This document shows positions 9,181 to 17,965 of a stretch of DNA of 64,000 nt, in pieces. The translations under genes were made by a program, and so were the position numbers. This DNA comes from Dyella_A sp051962475 (lineage in GTDB: Bacteria; Pseudomonadota; Gammaproteobacteria; Xanthomonadales; Rhodanobacteraceae). A model generated the notes under the pieces. The model ran no database searches. It had not been told where the DNA came from and was given only the letters and a program-made list of their open reading frames with translations. Location: assembly GCF_051962475.1 (NCBI RefSeq), contig NZ_JBQCCF010000069.1:1-64000 (forward strand), written 5' to 3'. Each line of letters opens with the position of its first letter. Within the stretch, counting starts at the first letter, position 1.

Positions 9181-10023
9181 ATGCTTCACCCACGACTCCC
9201 TTCCTGGCTGCGCCGCGCGGCCGTCCTCGGCGCGATCGCCGTGCTGGCCGGCTGCACCATTGCCAAGCCTCGCAATGACGACCCGCTGGAGAAGTACAAC
9301 CGCAAGGTCTACGCGTTCAACGACTCGCTCGACAAGGCAGTGATCCGCCCGGTCGCGGTGGGCTATCGCAAGGTGACCAATCCGCCGGTGCGCCGCTCCG
9401 TAGGCGACTTCTTTACCAACCTGCGCATGCCGGTGACGGTGGCCAACGACCTGCTCCAGGCGCGTCCGAAGCAGGCGCTGCAGAGCACCGGGCGATTCCT
9501 GATCAACCTGACACTCGGTATCGGCGGCCTGTTCGACCCGGCCAGCTCGCTGGGGCTGCCGATCGAGAGCAACGACTTCGGCGTCACTCTCGCCCGCTGG
9601 GGCGTGCCCGAGGGCGATTACCTGATGCTTCCTTTCCTCGGCCCGACCACGGTGCGCGATGTGTGGCAGGTTCCGGTGGACGGTTACTTCTTCGACCCGC
9701 TGACGATTTACGCCCGCAACCACAGCTACCACTACGGCCAGCAGTATCTGCCGCAGCTGGTCTACCTGGTGAACCTGCGCTCGCGCGCGTTCGATGCGGA
9801 GGGTTTCCTGCAGTCCGCCTACGACCCGTATGTGTTCGTGCGCGACGCCTATCGCCAGCGCCGTCTCTACAAGATCTACGACGGCAATCCACCGGCCAGC
9901 CTGATTGAGCAGATGCAGGGACTGGACCAGGACAACTTCGATCCTGACCAACTGCTCGAAGAGCAGCATCAGTGGGAAAACAAGCATCCGGACCAGAGCA
10001 ACGGCTCCGGCGGCAAGGGCTGA
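9181..10023 (+). CDS. mlaA: MlaA/VacJ phospholipid-transport lipoprotein
   Basis: Outer-membrane lipoprotein that removes mislocalised phospholipids from the outer leaflet and passes them to MlaC. The 280 residues start with a lipoprotein signal peptide ending in LAGC (Cys25). The VacJ core follows: DPLEKYNRKVYAFND, RSVGDFFTNLRMP, and the conserved GVPEGDYLMLPFLGPTTVRD. The C-terminal tail is acidic and Gln-rich, without obvious structure. It converges on mlaB, with a bidirectional terminator between them, so all six Mla genes sit together on opposing strands. Confidence 0.95.
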   Translation: MLHPRLPSWLRRAAVLGAIAVLAGCTIAKPRNDDPLEKYNRKVYAFNDSLDKAVIRPVAVGYRKVTNPPVRRSVGDFFTNLRMPVTVANDLLQARPKQALQSTGRFLINLTLGIGGLFDPASSLGLPIESNDFGVTLARWGVPEGDYLMLPFLGPTTVRDVWQVPVDGYFFDPLTIYARNHSYHYGQQYLPQLVYLVNLRSRAFDAEGFLQSAYDPYVFVRDAYRQRRLYKIYDGNPPASLIEQMQGLDQDNFDPDQLLEEQHQWENKHPDQSNGSGGKG

Positions 10024-10054
10024 TCGCGGGCGTCACGGCACCGTCCCAGACATG

Positions 10055-10080
10055 AAAAAGGGCCTCGCGGGGCCCTTTTT
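10055..10080. terminator. Bidirectional terminator between mlaA and mlaB
   Basis: A 10-bp stem (10055-10064 with 10071-10080) with a 6-base loop. It begins with five A and ends with five T residues, so it can serve both converging transcripts. Confidence 0.8.
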
Positions 10081-10102
10081 CTTGGCGGTCCAGCAGGGCT
10101 GG

Positions 10103-10405
10103 TCAGGCCGCGAGCAGATCCTCGACCTCGCAAACCTGCGCCAGGGCGTGCAGGCCCGCAGGAAGATGCCGCACGCTCAGCATCCGACCACGCGCACGCA
10201 CCTCGGCAAGCACAACAAGCAGGCACGACAGGCCCGCGCTGTCGCCGCGTGCGACGCCCGCCAGGTCCAGCGCACTGAACGATCCGCTGGCGAGCTTCCC
10301 GCGCAGCGCCAGCAGAGCGGCATGCGCGGTGTCGAAGGTCAGCACGCCACTCACCGCCAGCGTGGCGTCGTCGCGCGCTTCGAGCTGGAATCCGCTCTGG
10401 CTCAC
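10103..10405 (-). CDS. mlaB: STAS-domain protein MlaB
   Basis: A 100-residue STAS protein that binds the MlaF ATPase and stabilises the MlaFEDB inner-membrane complex. The STAS pattern is visible: a central strand around LAVSGVLTFDTA and the phospho-loop region LDLAGVARGDSAGLSCLL with DSAG. The GTG start overlaps the mlaC stop (GTGA), which indicates translational coupling. It is the last gene of mlaFEDCB. Confidence 0.9.
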   Translation of the reverse strand: MSQSGFQLEARDDATLAVSGVLTFDTAHAALLALRGKLASGSFSALDLAGVARGDSAGLSCLLVVLAEVRARGRMLSVRHLPAGLHALAQVCEVEDLLAA

Positions 10406-11070
10406 GATGCCTTGCCGTCCTTCTCCATGGTCTTGAGTGCATCCTCGCCACGCGTCTCCAGGTTGGTGATCAACTGGTCGATGCCGACCTTGCGGATCTC
10501 CGCGTCCACCTGGTTGCGATAGTTGGTGACGTAGGAAATGCCTTCGATGATCACGTCGTAAGCCTTCCAGTCACCGTTGCGGCTCTTGCGGAAGGCGTAG
10601 TCCACCGACACCTTCTTGCCGTCCTCGAGCACCACCTGGGTGCGCACCACGGTGCGCTTGTCGTTGAGGTCGCCGTTGAACGGCAGCACCACCACGGCAC
10701 CCTTGGTGTAGTTCAGCAGTCCCTCGGCGTAGCGGTTGGTGATGGAGTTGTAGAACGCCTTGGCAAAGCGCTCACGTTCGGCCGGCGTGGCCTCGCGCGC
10801 GTGCTGGCCGAGCACCAGGATCGAGGCGTAGTCGATGTCGAAGTGCGGCAGGAAGACGTCGTCGATCACCGCGATGAGCTTTTCGCGGTTGTTCTTCAAC
10901 TCGTCTTTATGACCGGCGATGGTGGTGTCCAGGTCGTGCGCGATCGTCTTCACGACCTGCTCGGGGGTCTGCTGGGCGGAGGCCGCCGCAGCGGTGTCCT
11001 GCGCCAGCGCAGGGGCGGCCAGCGAAGCGCCGAGGGTCAGGGCGAGAGCGAGTGCCAGGGGACGCAGCAT
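10402..11070 (-). CDS. mlaC: Periplasmic phospholipid-binding protein MlaC
   Basis: Soluble periplasmic shuttle between MlaA and the MlaFEDB complex. The predicted 222-residue precursor starts MLRPLALALALTLGAS and has a Sec signal peptide cleaved near APALAQ. The ATG at 11070 is chosen because TAGGAG lies 7 bases upstream. The MlaC family regions are FLPHFDID, the FYNSITNRYAEGLLNY helix and VDYAFRKSRNGDWKAYDVIIEGIS. It sits between mlaD (38 bases upstream) and mlaB (overlapping). Confidence 0.95.
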   Translation of the reverse strand: MLRPLALALALTLGASLAAPALAQDTAAAASAQQTPEQVVKTIAHDLDTTIAGHKDELKNNREKLIAVIDDVFLPHFDIDYASILVLGQHAREATPAERERFAKAFYNSITNRYAEGLLNYTKGAVVVLPFNGDLNDKRTVVRTQVVLEDGKKVSVDYAFRKSRNGDWKAYDVIIEGISYVTNYRNQVDAEIRKVGIDQLITNLETRGEDALKTMEKDGKAS

Positions 11071-11108
11071 GGGGAAACTCCTAGGGGAGAAGGTCGATGG
11101 TCGCGCGG

Positions 11109-11963
11109 TCACTTCGCGCCGTCGGCGGGCTTGTTGCCGCCCTTGTCGCTGGGCGAGCCGTTGACCAGGAACTTGCCGATCAGGTCCTCCAGCTGCATCG
11201 CGGACTGGGTGAGAATCATCTCGTCACCGTCCTTGAGCATGTCGGGGGAGCCGCCGGGTTGCACCGCAACATACTGGCTGCCGATCAAACCGCTGGTGAA
11301 TACCGCAGCCGAGGAATCGTCCGGAATCTGGTCGTACTTCTTGTCGATCGCCAGGGTCACCAGCGCGTCGAGCTTGACCGGGTCGGCCTGCACCGACTGC
11401 ACGCTGCCGATCGCCACGCCGGCCATCTTCACCGGGGCGCCGGGCGACAGTGCACCTACATTGGTGAAGCGGGCTTTCAACGTGTAGGTGCCGCCGAGGT
11501 TGTCGGCCGAGGCGCCCGCGCCGAAGAACTTGCCCAGCATCGCCTCCAGCGGCTCGGTCGACTTGCTCAGCGCCAGCGTGCCGCCATCGCTCACGAACTT
11601 CTTCGCGCTGCCGAACTGCAGGCCCACGTACTGGTCGCCCAGCAGGCCGCTGGTGAACACTGTGGCCACCGAGTCGATCGGGATCTGGTTGTACTTCTTG
11701 TCGATCGAGAGGGTGACGTCGGCCACTTCCTTGCCCGGCTCCAGCGCAATGGATTCCACCTGGCCCACGCGCACGCCGGCGATCTTCACCGGCGCGCGCT
11801 CCTTGAGCTGGCCGACGTTGGCGAAATGCGTGGACACGGTGTAGCTGGGCCCCTGGTGCACGTTGGCCACCGAGGTGGTCTGGGTCGCCAGGTAGGCCAG
11901 CGCGGCAAAGCCGAGCACGATGAACAGGCCGGTGCCGACGGCATAGGATTTTCGCTGGGTCAC
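11109..11963 (-). CDS. mlaD: MlaD with two tandem MCE domains
   Basis: Inner-membrane-anchored, substrate-binding subunit of the Mla ABC transporter. An N-terminal TM helix (about residues 8-26) is followed by two MCE domains, residues 41-134 and 160-253. Each is followed by a matching helix (LEAMLGKFF, 139-147; LEDLIGKFL, 258-266). The copies share many blocks, including FTSGLLGDQYVG versus FTSGLIGSQYVA and SIDKKYNQIP versus AIDKKYDQIP. E. coli MlaD has a single MCE domain and about 180 residues, whereas this protein has 284. The duplication is plain in the sequence; a longer lipid tunnel is an inference. Confidence 0.93.
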   Translation of the reverse strand: MTQRKSYAVGTGLFIVLGFAALAYLATQTTSVANVHQGPSYTVSTHFANVGQLKERAPVKIAGVRVGQVESIALEPGKEVADVTLSIDKKYNQIPIDSVATVFTSGLLGDQYVGLQFGSAKKFVSDGGTLALSKSTEPLEAMLGKFFGAGASADNLGGTYTLKARFTNVGALSPGAPVKMAGVAIGSVQSVQADPVKLDALVTLAIDKKYDQIPDDSSAAVFTSGLIGSQYVAVQPGGSPDMLKDGDEMILTQSAMQLEDLIGKFLVNGSPSDKGGNKPADGAK

Positions 11964-12006
11964 GGCACGATCCTCGAAGCGGAAGAGACGGAAGAAATCA
12001 CGGAAG

Positions 12007-12777
12007 TCACATCAGGAAGGCGGTGAGCACGAAATCCAGCGCCAGGATGGCGATGGACGAGGCGACCACGGTACGCGTGGTGGCGTAGGCCACGCCCTCG
12101 CTGGTCGGCGCCGTGGTGTAGCCCTGGAACACGGCGATCAGGGAAACCACCGCACCGAACACCAGGCTCTTGTAGATCACGCCGTTGACCACGTCCTTCC
12201 ACACGTCGACGGTGGAGGTCATGTTCGACCAGAACGTGCCGTTGTCGATGCCCAGCCAGGTCACGCCAACGAGGTGACCGCCGAACACGCCCAGCGCGCA
12301 GAACACGCAGCACAGCAGCGGCATCGCGATCACGCCAGCGAGGAAGCGCGGCGCGGCGACGTAGGCGATCGGGTCGACCGCCATCATCTCCATCGCGGCG
12401 ATCTGGTCGGTGGCGCGCATCAGGCCGATCTCGGCGGTGATCGAGGTGCCCGCGCGGCCGGCGAACAGCAGCGCCGTGACCACCGGACCCAGCTCGCGGT
12501 AGATCGCGATCGCCACCACCGTGCCGCTGGCCGCGGTGCCGCCGAAGATCGACAGCACGTAGTACAGCTGCAGGCCAAGCACCATGCCCACGAACAGGCC
12601 GCAGGTCATGATGATGGTCAGGCTCATCGCGCCGGTGAACCACAGCTGGCGCACGGTCTCGCGACCGTGGCGGAAGCTGCGCGGCACGGCTGCCAGGATG
12701 GTCAGCAGGAACAGGCCGCAGGCGCCGATCTGCGCCAGTGCCTCGGTCACCGCGTTGCGTTGGGGCTGCGCGCTCAT
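12007..12777 (-). CDS. mlaE: Mla ABC transporter permease MlaE
   Basis: A 256-residue polytopic permease of the MlaE/Ycf63 family. The family core is clear: LWFTGAMSLTIIMTCGLFVGMVLG... then YRELGPVVTALLFAGRAGTS and ATDQIAAMEMMAVDP. Several hydrophobic TM stretches continue to the C-terminus. The ATG at 12777 overlaps the mlaF stop (ATGA). It forms the membrane channel of MlaFEDB. Confidence 0.96.
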   Translation of the reverse strand: MSAQPQRNAVTEALAQIGACGLFLLTILAAVPRSFRHGRETVRQLWFTGAMSLTIIMTCGLFVGMVLGLQLYYVLSIFGGTAASGTVVAIAIYRELGPVVTALLFAGRAGTSITAEIGLMRATDQIAAMEMMAVDPIAYVAAPRFLAGVIAMPLLCCVFCALGVFGGHLVGVTWLGIDNGTFWSNMTSTVDVWKDVVNGVIYKSLVFGAVVSLIAVFQGYTTAPTSEGVAYATTRTVVASSIAILALDFVLTAFLM

Positions 12778-13610
12778 GCCTGGCTCCGCGGAAAACCGAG
12801 CGACTGGGCGTAATCGCCCGCCGGGTACTGGAACGGCACCGGGCCGTCGGCCTCGCCACCGAAGAACTGTCGCGTCCACGGCGAACCGTCGTCGGCGATC
12901 GTCCTGGGATCGCCCTGCGCCACCACCTTGCCGTTGGCAATCAGGTAGACGTGGTCGGCCACGTGCTTGATCGCATCGAGCTCGTGCGCCACCAGCACGC
13001 TGGTGATGCCGAGCGTGTCGTTGAGCGTGCGGATCAGTTTCAGCACCTGGTTCAGCGCGATCGGATCCAGGCCCACGAACGGCTCGTCGTAGAGGATCAG
13101 CTTCGGATCGAACACGATCGCCCGCGCCAGTGCCACGCGCCGCGCCATGCCGCCAGACAACTCGCTGGGCATCAGCGCCGCGGCGCCGCGCAGGCCGACT
13201 GACTGCAGCTTCAGCAGCACCACGTTGCGGATCAGCTCTTCCGGCAGATCGGTGTGCTGGCGCAGCGGGAAGGCGACGTTCTCGAACACGTCGAAATCGG
13301 TCAGCAGCGCCGAGTTCTGGAACAGGTAGCCGATCTGCTCGCGCAGCTTGAACAGCTTCTCGCGCGCCAGGCCCGCCACATTCTGGCCATCCACCCACAC
13401 CTCGCCGCGGTCGCCGTGCATCTGCCCGGTGATGTGCTTGAGCAGCGTGGTCTTGCCGGTGCCGCTGGGACCCATGATCGCGGTGATCTTGCCGCGCGGG
13501 ATATCCATGTCCAGCGCGTCGAAGATCGTCTTGCCGTTGAGCACCGTGGTCAGGCCACGGACGTGCACCAGCGGCTCGGCATCGGTCGGCGTGCGGGCGG
13601 GTTCGGTCAT
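12774..13610 (-). CDS. mlaF: Mla ABC transporter ATPase MlaF
   Basis: A 278-residue ATPase that powers phospholipid transfer across the envelope. Walker A is GPSGTGKTT, the signature is LSGGMARRVALARA and Walker B is LILYDEPFVGLD with the H-loop at VLVAHELD. The C-terminal GPVPFQYPAGDYAQSL tail is MlaF-specific; in E. coli it reaches into the partner subunit. Start chosen at 13610 by alignment to E. coli MlaF. The upstream sequence lacks a good Shine-Dalgarno, and an in-frame ATG at 13667 is an alternative. First gene of mlaFEDCB, 130 bases downstream of gmk. Confidence 0.95.
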   Translation of the reverse strand: MTEPARTPTDAEPLVHVRGLTTVLNGKTIFDALDMDIPRGKITAIMGPSGTGKTTLLKHITGQMHGDRGEVWVDGQNVAGLAREKLFKLREQIGYLFQNSALLTDFDVFENVAFPLRQHTDLPEELIRNVVLLKLQSVGLRGAAALMPSELSGGMARRVALARAIVFDPKLILYDEPFVGLDPIALNQVLKLIRTLNDTLGITSVLVAHELDAIKHVADHVYLIANGKVVAQGDPRTIADDGSPWTRQFFGGEADGPVPFQYPAGDYAQSLGFPRSQA

Positions 13611-13740
13611 GAGGGCGGGGAGAAGCCAAAGAGGAACAAGGTAACGGAACGCCGCGACAGGCGCCATCGCGCGGCAGCCTGTCGCAGACCGCCGCCACGG
13701 GCGCAAGTTCTGCCGCGGCGGCGCAAGTTCGCGCGGCGTG

Positions 13741-14367
13741 TCAGGGCGCCAGCAGGTCGGCGATCAGGGTCTCGTGGCGCGCCCACTGCAACGTGCTGCG
13801 CAGGCGCACCGCGCGCACGATCGCACGCAGGTCGGCCAGCGCATCCTCGAAGCGATCGTTCACCACGATGTAGTCGAATTCGTGCGCGTGCGCGATTTCC
13901 TCGCGCGAGTTGTGCAGGCGCCGCTCGATCACCTCCGGCGCGTCCGAGCCGCGCCCGCGCAGGCGCCGCTCCAGCTCGGGGCGCGATGGCGGCAGGATGA
14001 ATACGCTCACGCACTCCGGCTTGCCCGCGCGGATCTGCCGCGCGCCCTGCCAGTCGATCTCCAGCAGCACATCGCGCGACTGCGCCAGCAGGCCATCCAC
14101 CGTGGTGCGCGAGGTGCCGTAGAGGTTGCCGTGCACCTCGGCGTGCTCAAGGAAGATGCCCTCGGCCACCTCGCGCTCGAATTCGGCGCGCTCGACAAAG
14201 TAGTAATGCCGGCCGTACTGCTCGCCCGTGCGCGGCGGCCGCGTGGTGTGCGACACCGACAGCGAGATCGACGGCTCGACCTCCAGCAGCGCGTTGACCA
14301 GGGTGGACTTGCCCGCACCGGACGGCGCGGCCACCACGAAGAGGGTTCCTGCCGCCGGCGCGCTCAT
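13741..14367 (-). CDS. gmk: Guanylate kinase
   Basis: Phosphorylates GMP to GDP. The 208-residue protein has the P-loop APSGAGKST (about residues 14-22), the GMP-binding SHTTRPPRTGEQYGRHYYF and the LEIDWQGARQI motif. The ATG overlaps the yicC stop (ATGA). In many gammaproteobacteria gmk is directly followed by rpoZ and spoT; here the mlaFEDCB operon follows instead. Confidence 0.97.
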   Translation of the reverse strand: MSAPAAGTLFVVAAPSGAGKSTLVNALLEVEPSISLSVSHTTRPPRTGEQYGRHYYFVERAEFEREVAEGIFLEHAEVHGNLYGTSRTTVDGLLAQSRDVLLEIDWQGARQIRAGKPECVSVFILPPSRPELERRLRGRGSDAPEVIERRLHNSREEIAHAHEFDYIVVNDRFEDALADLRAIVRAVRLRSTLQWARHETLIADLLAP

Positions 14368-15224
14368 TCGATGTTCTGCACCTGTTCGCGCATCTGCTCG
14401 ATCAGCACCTTCAGCTCCACCGCCGCATTGGTGCTGCGCGCGTCCACCGACTTCGAACCCAGCGTGTTCGCCTCGCGGTTGAACTCCTGCATCAGGAAGT
14501 CCAGCCGCCGGCCCACCGGCTCAGCCAGGCCGAGCACACGGCGCGCCTCGGCGATGTGGGTGGTGAGGCGGTCCAGCTCCTCGTCCACGTCGGCGCGGGT
14601 GATCTGCAGCACCAGCTCCTGCTCCAAGCGGCCCGGGTCGGCCGGCTGCTTGATGTCGGCCAGACGCGATTCCAGCCGGGCGCGCAGCGCAGTGCGGATC
14701 TCCGGCATCCAGCCGCGCACATCGGCGACCACGCGCTCGATCGCGTCGAGCCGCTCGCGCAGCATCTGCGCTGTCTTCTCGCCCTCGCGTTCGCGGGTGG
14801 CGGTGAGCGCATCGAGCGCCCGATCGAGCACGTCGAACAGGGCCGCCTGCTGGGCGTCGTTGTCGACCTCGGCGCGGTCGAGCACGCCGGGAAAGCGCAG
14901 CAGCTCGGTGAACTCCACCTGCATCGTGGGAAAGCGCGGCTGCAGCTCCCGCGCCAGTTCACCCAGCCGCGCCAGGGTGGCCGCGTTGACCCGCAACGAT
15001 TCGCCGCGATCCTCGCCGCGCAGACGCACCGTCAGATCGAGCTTGCCGCGCGACAGCCGGGTCGCCACGCGCTCGCGCAGCAGCGATTCGAAACCGCGCA
15101 GTTCGTCCGGCAGCCGCGGGCTGATTTCCAGGTACCGATGATTGACCGTGCGCAGCTCGCAGCTGAGCGTGCCGGTGGGTCCGGCCAGCTCGGCCGAGGC
15201 GTAGGCAGTCATGCTGCGGATCAT
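14364..15224 (-). CDS. yicC: YicC family endoribonuclease
   Basis: A 286-residue protein. YicC is reported in E. coli as an endoribonuclease acting on small RNA. The family start IRSMTAYA and the LRTVNHRYLEISPRLP segment are intact. The C-terminal DUF1732 part includes RLDFLMQEFNREANTLGSKS. The ATG at 15224 is preferred (AAAGG 5-6 bases upstream); an ATG at 15242 has no ribosome site. It overlaps gmk and is divergent from rph, with only 80 bases between them for both promoters. Confidence 0.95.
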   Translation of the reverse strand: MIRSMTAYASAELAGPTGTLSCELRTVNHRYLEISPRLPDELRGFESLLRERVATRLSRGKLDLTVRLRGEDRGESLRVNAATLARLGELARELQPRFPTMQVEFTELLRFPGVLDRAEVDNDAQQAALFDVLDRALDALTATREREGEKTAQMLRERLDAIERVVADVRGWMPEIRTALRARLESRLADIKQPADPGRLEQELVLQITRADVDEELDRLTTHIAEARRVLGLAEPVGRRLDFLMQEFNREANTLGSKSVDARSTNAAVELKVLIEQMREQVQNIE

Positions 15225-15304
15225 GGAAGCCTTTGCGGACATGCGGAAAAGAGTGCAATGGTAAACTTTCCGGCCCTGCCCTGCCCAACCAGGCTCCCCG
15301 ACCC

Positions 15305-16036
15305 ATGCAAACCGTCAGCCGCCCGAGCGGCCGCGCCAGCGACCAGCTGCGCCCGATCACCATCGAACGCCGCTTCACCCGCCACGCCGAGGGTTCGGTG
15401 CTGGTGAGCTTCGGCGACACCCGCGTACTGTGCACCGCCAGCATCGAAGACCGCGTGCCGCCGTGGCTGCGCGGCAAGGGCGAGGGTTGGGTCACCGCCG
15501 AATACGGCATGCTGCCGCGCGCCACCCACACGCGCATGCAGCGCGAGGCCGCCAAGGGCGGCCAGGGCGGGCGCACCATGGAGATCCAGCGGCTGATCGG
15601 CCGCAGCCTGCGCGCCTGCGTCAACCGTCAGGCGCTCGGCGAGCGCGTGGTCACGCTGGACTGCGACGTGATCCAGGCCGACGGCGGCACTCGCACCGCG
15701 GCGATCACCGGCGCCTACGTGGCGCTGGTCGATGCGGTGAACCATCTGATGGCGCGCGAGAATCTCAAGCGCAACCCGATCATCGGCGCGGTGGCGGCGG
15801 TGTCGGTGGGCATCTACCAGGGCATGCCCGTGCTCGACCTCGACTACGCCGAGGATTCGAACTGCGACACCGACATGAACGTGGTGATGAACGACGGCGG
15901 CGGCTTCATCGAGGTGCAGGGCACCGCCGAGGGCCACGCGTTCCGCCGCGACGAGATGGACGCGCTGCTGGCGCTGGCCGAGAAGGGCGTGGCCGAGCTG
16001 GTCACCGCCCAGCGCGCTGCATTGGCGGCAGGCTGA
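15305..16036 (+). CDS. rph: Ribonuclease PH
   Basis: Phosphorolytic 3'-5' exoribonuclease that trims tRNA 3' ends. The 243 residues include RPSGRASDQLRPITIERRFT at the N-terminus, the RNA-binding arginines in MLPRATHTRM and the phosphate-binding IQADGGTRTAAITGAYVA. The CDTDMNVVMN metal-site region is also present. The full-length C-terminus shows no frameshift. It leads the rph-rdgB-hemW operon. Confidence 0.97.
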   Translation: MQTVSRPSGRASDQLRPITIERRFTRHAEGSVLVSFGDTRVLCTASIEDRVPPWLRGKGEGWVTAEYGMLPRATHTRMQREAAKGGQGGRTMEIQRLIGRSLRACVNRQALGERVVTLDCDVIQADGGTRTAAITGAYVALVDAVNHLMARENLKRNPIIGAVAAVSVGIYQGMPVLDLDYAEDSNCDTDMNVVMNDGGGFIEVQGTAEGHAFRRDEMDALLALAEKGVAELVTAQRAALAAG

Positions 16037-16039
16037 GCG

Positions 16040-16639
16040 ATGGGCCGCATCGTCCTGGCCAGCGGGAACCACGGCAAGCTCGCCGAGTTCGGCCAGTTGC
16101 TGGCCGACGCCGACTTTGAGGTGATCGCGCAGAGCGAACTGGGCGTGGACGACATCGAGGAGACCGGCCTCACCTTCGTCGAGAACGCCCTGCTCAAGGC
16201 GCGCCACGCCGCGCAGGTGACCGGACTGCCGTCGCTGGCTGACGACTCCGGCCTGTGCGTGGATGCGCTCGGCGGCGCGCCCGGCCTGTACTCGGCGCGC
16301 TATGCCGGCGGCCACGGCGACAGCGCCGCGAACAACGCCAAGCTGCTGCGCGCACTGGACGGTCGCCCCGATGCCGAGCGCCGCGCCTTCTTCATCTGCG
16401 TGCTGGTACTGCTGCGCCATGCCGACGATCCGGCCCCGCTGGTCGCCGAGGGTCGCTGGCACGGCCGCGTGCTGCATGCGCCACGCGGCGAGGGCGGCTT
16501 CGGCTACGACCCGCTGTTCCTGCCTGACGGCCACACGCTGGCGGCCGCCGAGCTGGACAAGACGCTGAAGAACCGCATCAGCCACCGCGGCCAGGCGCTG
16601 GCGCAGCTGCACGGACGGCTGGCCGATCTCGCCGCCTGA
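16040..16639 (+). CDS. rdgB: RdgB/HAM1 family dITP/XTP pyrophosphatase
   Basis: Removes non-canonical purine nucleotides (dITP, XTP) by hydrolysis to the monophosphate. The 199 residues contain the substrate loop LASGNHGKLAEF, the metal-site LADDSGLCVDALGGAPGLYSARYAG, GEGGFGYDPLF and the C-terminal SHRGQAL. It starts 3 bases after rph and ends 1 base before hemW. Confidence 0.96.
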   Translation: MGRIVLASGNHGKLAEFGQLLADADFEVIAQSELGVDDIEETGLTFVENALLKARHAAQVTGLPSLADDSGLCVDALGGAPGLYSARYAGGHGDSAANNAKLLRALDGRPDAERRAFFICVLVLLRHADDPAPLVAEGRWHGRVLHAPRGEGGFGYDPLFLPDGHTLAAAELDKTLKNRISHRGQALAQLHGRLADLAA

Positions 16640-16640
16640 C

Positions 16641-17807
16641 ATGGCCCTGGTCGCGCCGCCGCTGTCGCTGTACGTACACATGCCGTGGTGCGTGAAGAAG
16701 TGCCCGTACTGCGACTTCAACTCGCACGGCCTGCGCGACGCGCCGCCGCCTTACGCGGACTACATCGACGTGCTGCTGGCCGACCTTGACGCCGATCTGC
16801 GCGACTTCGGCGCCGCGCTGCACGGCCGCGCTATCGTCAGCGTGTTCTTCGGCGGCGGCACGCCCAGCCTGTTCGCGCCCGAGCTGGTCGACCGCTTTCT
16901 CGACGGCGCCCGCGCCCGGTTGCCGTTCGCCGACAACGCCGAGATCACGCTGGAAACCAACCCCGGCACGGTCGAGCACGGTCGTTTCGACGGCTACCTC
17001 GCCGCCGGGGTGAACCGGCTCTCGTTCGGCATCCAGAGCTTCGACGACGACAAGCTCAGGCGGCTAGGCCGCATCCACTCCGCCGCCGAGGCCGAGGCGG
17101 CCGTGAAGTCGGCGCAGGACGCCGGCTACACCAACCTCAACCTCGACCTGATGTACGCCCTGCCAGAGCAGACGCTGGACGGCGCCTTGGCCGACGTAGC
17201 CCGCGCCGTGGCGCTCGCGCCCACGCACCTCTCGCACTACCAGCTCACGCTGGAACCGAACACCGCCTTCGCCGCCAATCCGCCGCCGCTGCCCGACGAC
17301 GACCACGCCTGGGCGATGCAGGAAGCTTGCGAGGTTGCGCTGGCCGTCGCGGGCTACGGCCAGTACGAGATTTCGGCCTACGCCCGCCCGGGCCGACGCT
17401 GCACGCACAACCTCAACTACTGGCAGTTTGGCGACTACCTGGGCATCGGCGCCGGCGCTCACGGCAAGGTCAGCGACGCCGCCACCGGCCAGGTTTACCG
17501 GCGCTGGAAGGCGAAGCTGCCCCGCTCTTACCTGGAAGCAGGCGGCGGACCGGGGCGGATCGGCGGGGGCGGCACGGTCGATGCCGCCGAGTTGCCGTTC
17601 GAGTACATGCTCAACGCGCTGCGGCTGATCGACGGCGTGCCGATGGGCGACTTCGCCGCGCGCACCGGGCTCGATCCCCAGCGCCTGGAAGCGCCACTGC
17701 AGGACGCCCGCCGCCGCGGCTGGCTGACCGACGATGCCGCCCGATTGCAGACTACCGCGCAGGGTCAGCGCTTCCTCAACGACGTGATCGGACTGTTCCT
17801 GGACTGA
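16641..17807 (+). CDS. hemW: Radical SAM heme chaperone HemW
   Basis: A 388-residue protein formerly annotated as an oxygen-independent coproporphyrinogen oxidase. It carries CVKKCPYC (Cys17, 21, 24), the CxxxCxxC that binds the 4Fe-4S cluster, then FFGGGTPSL, ETNPGTVE and GVNRLSFGIQSF. The C-terminal HemN-like domain runs from about residue 280. HemW loads heme onto respiratory proteins. Its length and the rph-rdgB context fit HemW rather than the longer HemN. Last gene of the operon. Confidence 0.94.
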   Translation: MALVAPPLSLYVHMPWCVKKCPYCDFNSHGLRDAPPPYADYIDVLLADLDADLRDFGAALHGRAIVSVFFGGGTPSLFAPELVDRFLDGARARLPFADNAEITLETNPGTVEHGRFDGYLAAGVNRLSFGIQSFDDDKLRRLGRIHSAAEAEAAVKSAQDAGYTNLNLDLMYALPEQTLDGALADVARAVALAPTHLSHYQLTLEPNTAFAANPPPLPDDDHAWAMQEACEVALAVAGYGQYEISAYARPGRRCTHNLNYWQFGDYLGIGAGAHGKVSDAATGQVYRRWKAKLPRSYLEAGGGPGRIGGGGTVDAAELPFEYMLNALRLIDGVPMGDFAARTGLDPQRLEAPLQDARRRGWLTDDAARLQTTAQGQRFLNDVIGLFLD

Positions 17808-17965
17808 GCCGCACGCGGGACTGTGCGCCCCGTCACGCCGGATCGACGGGCAACTTGTTCAAGTTTCACGACACGGATCCGTCACAGGAAGCGACGTCCG
17901 GAACGCGGGGCACGTACCGCCCCGGGTAAGCTCGGCAACTTCCTACTTCGGGACCCCTCCATCGC

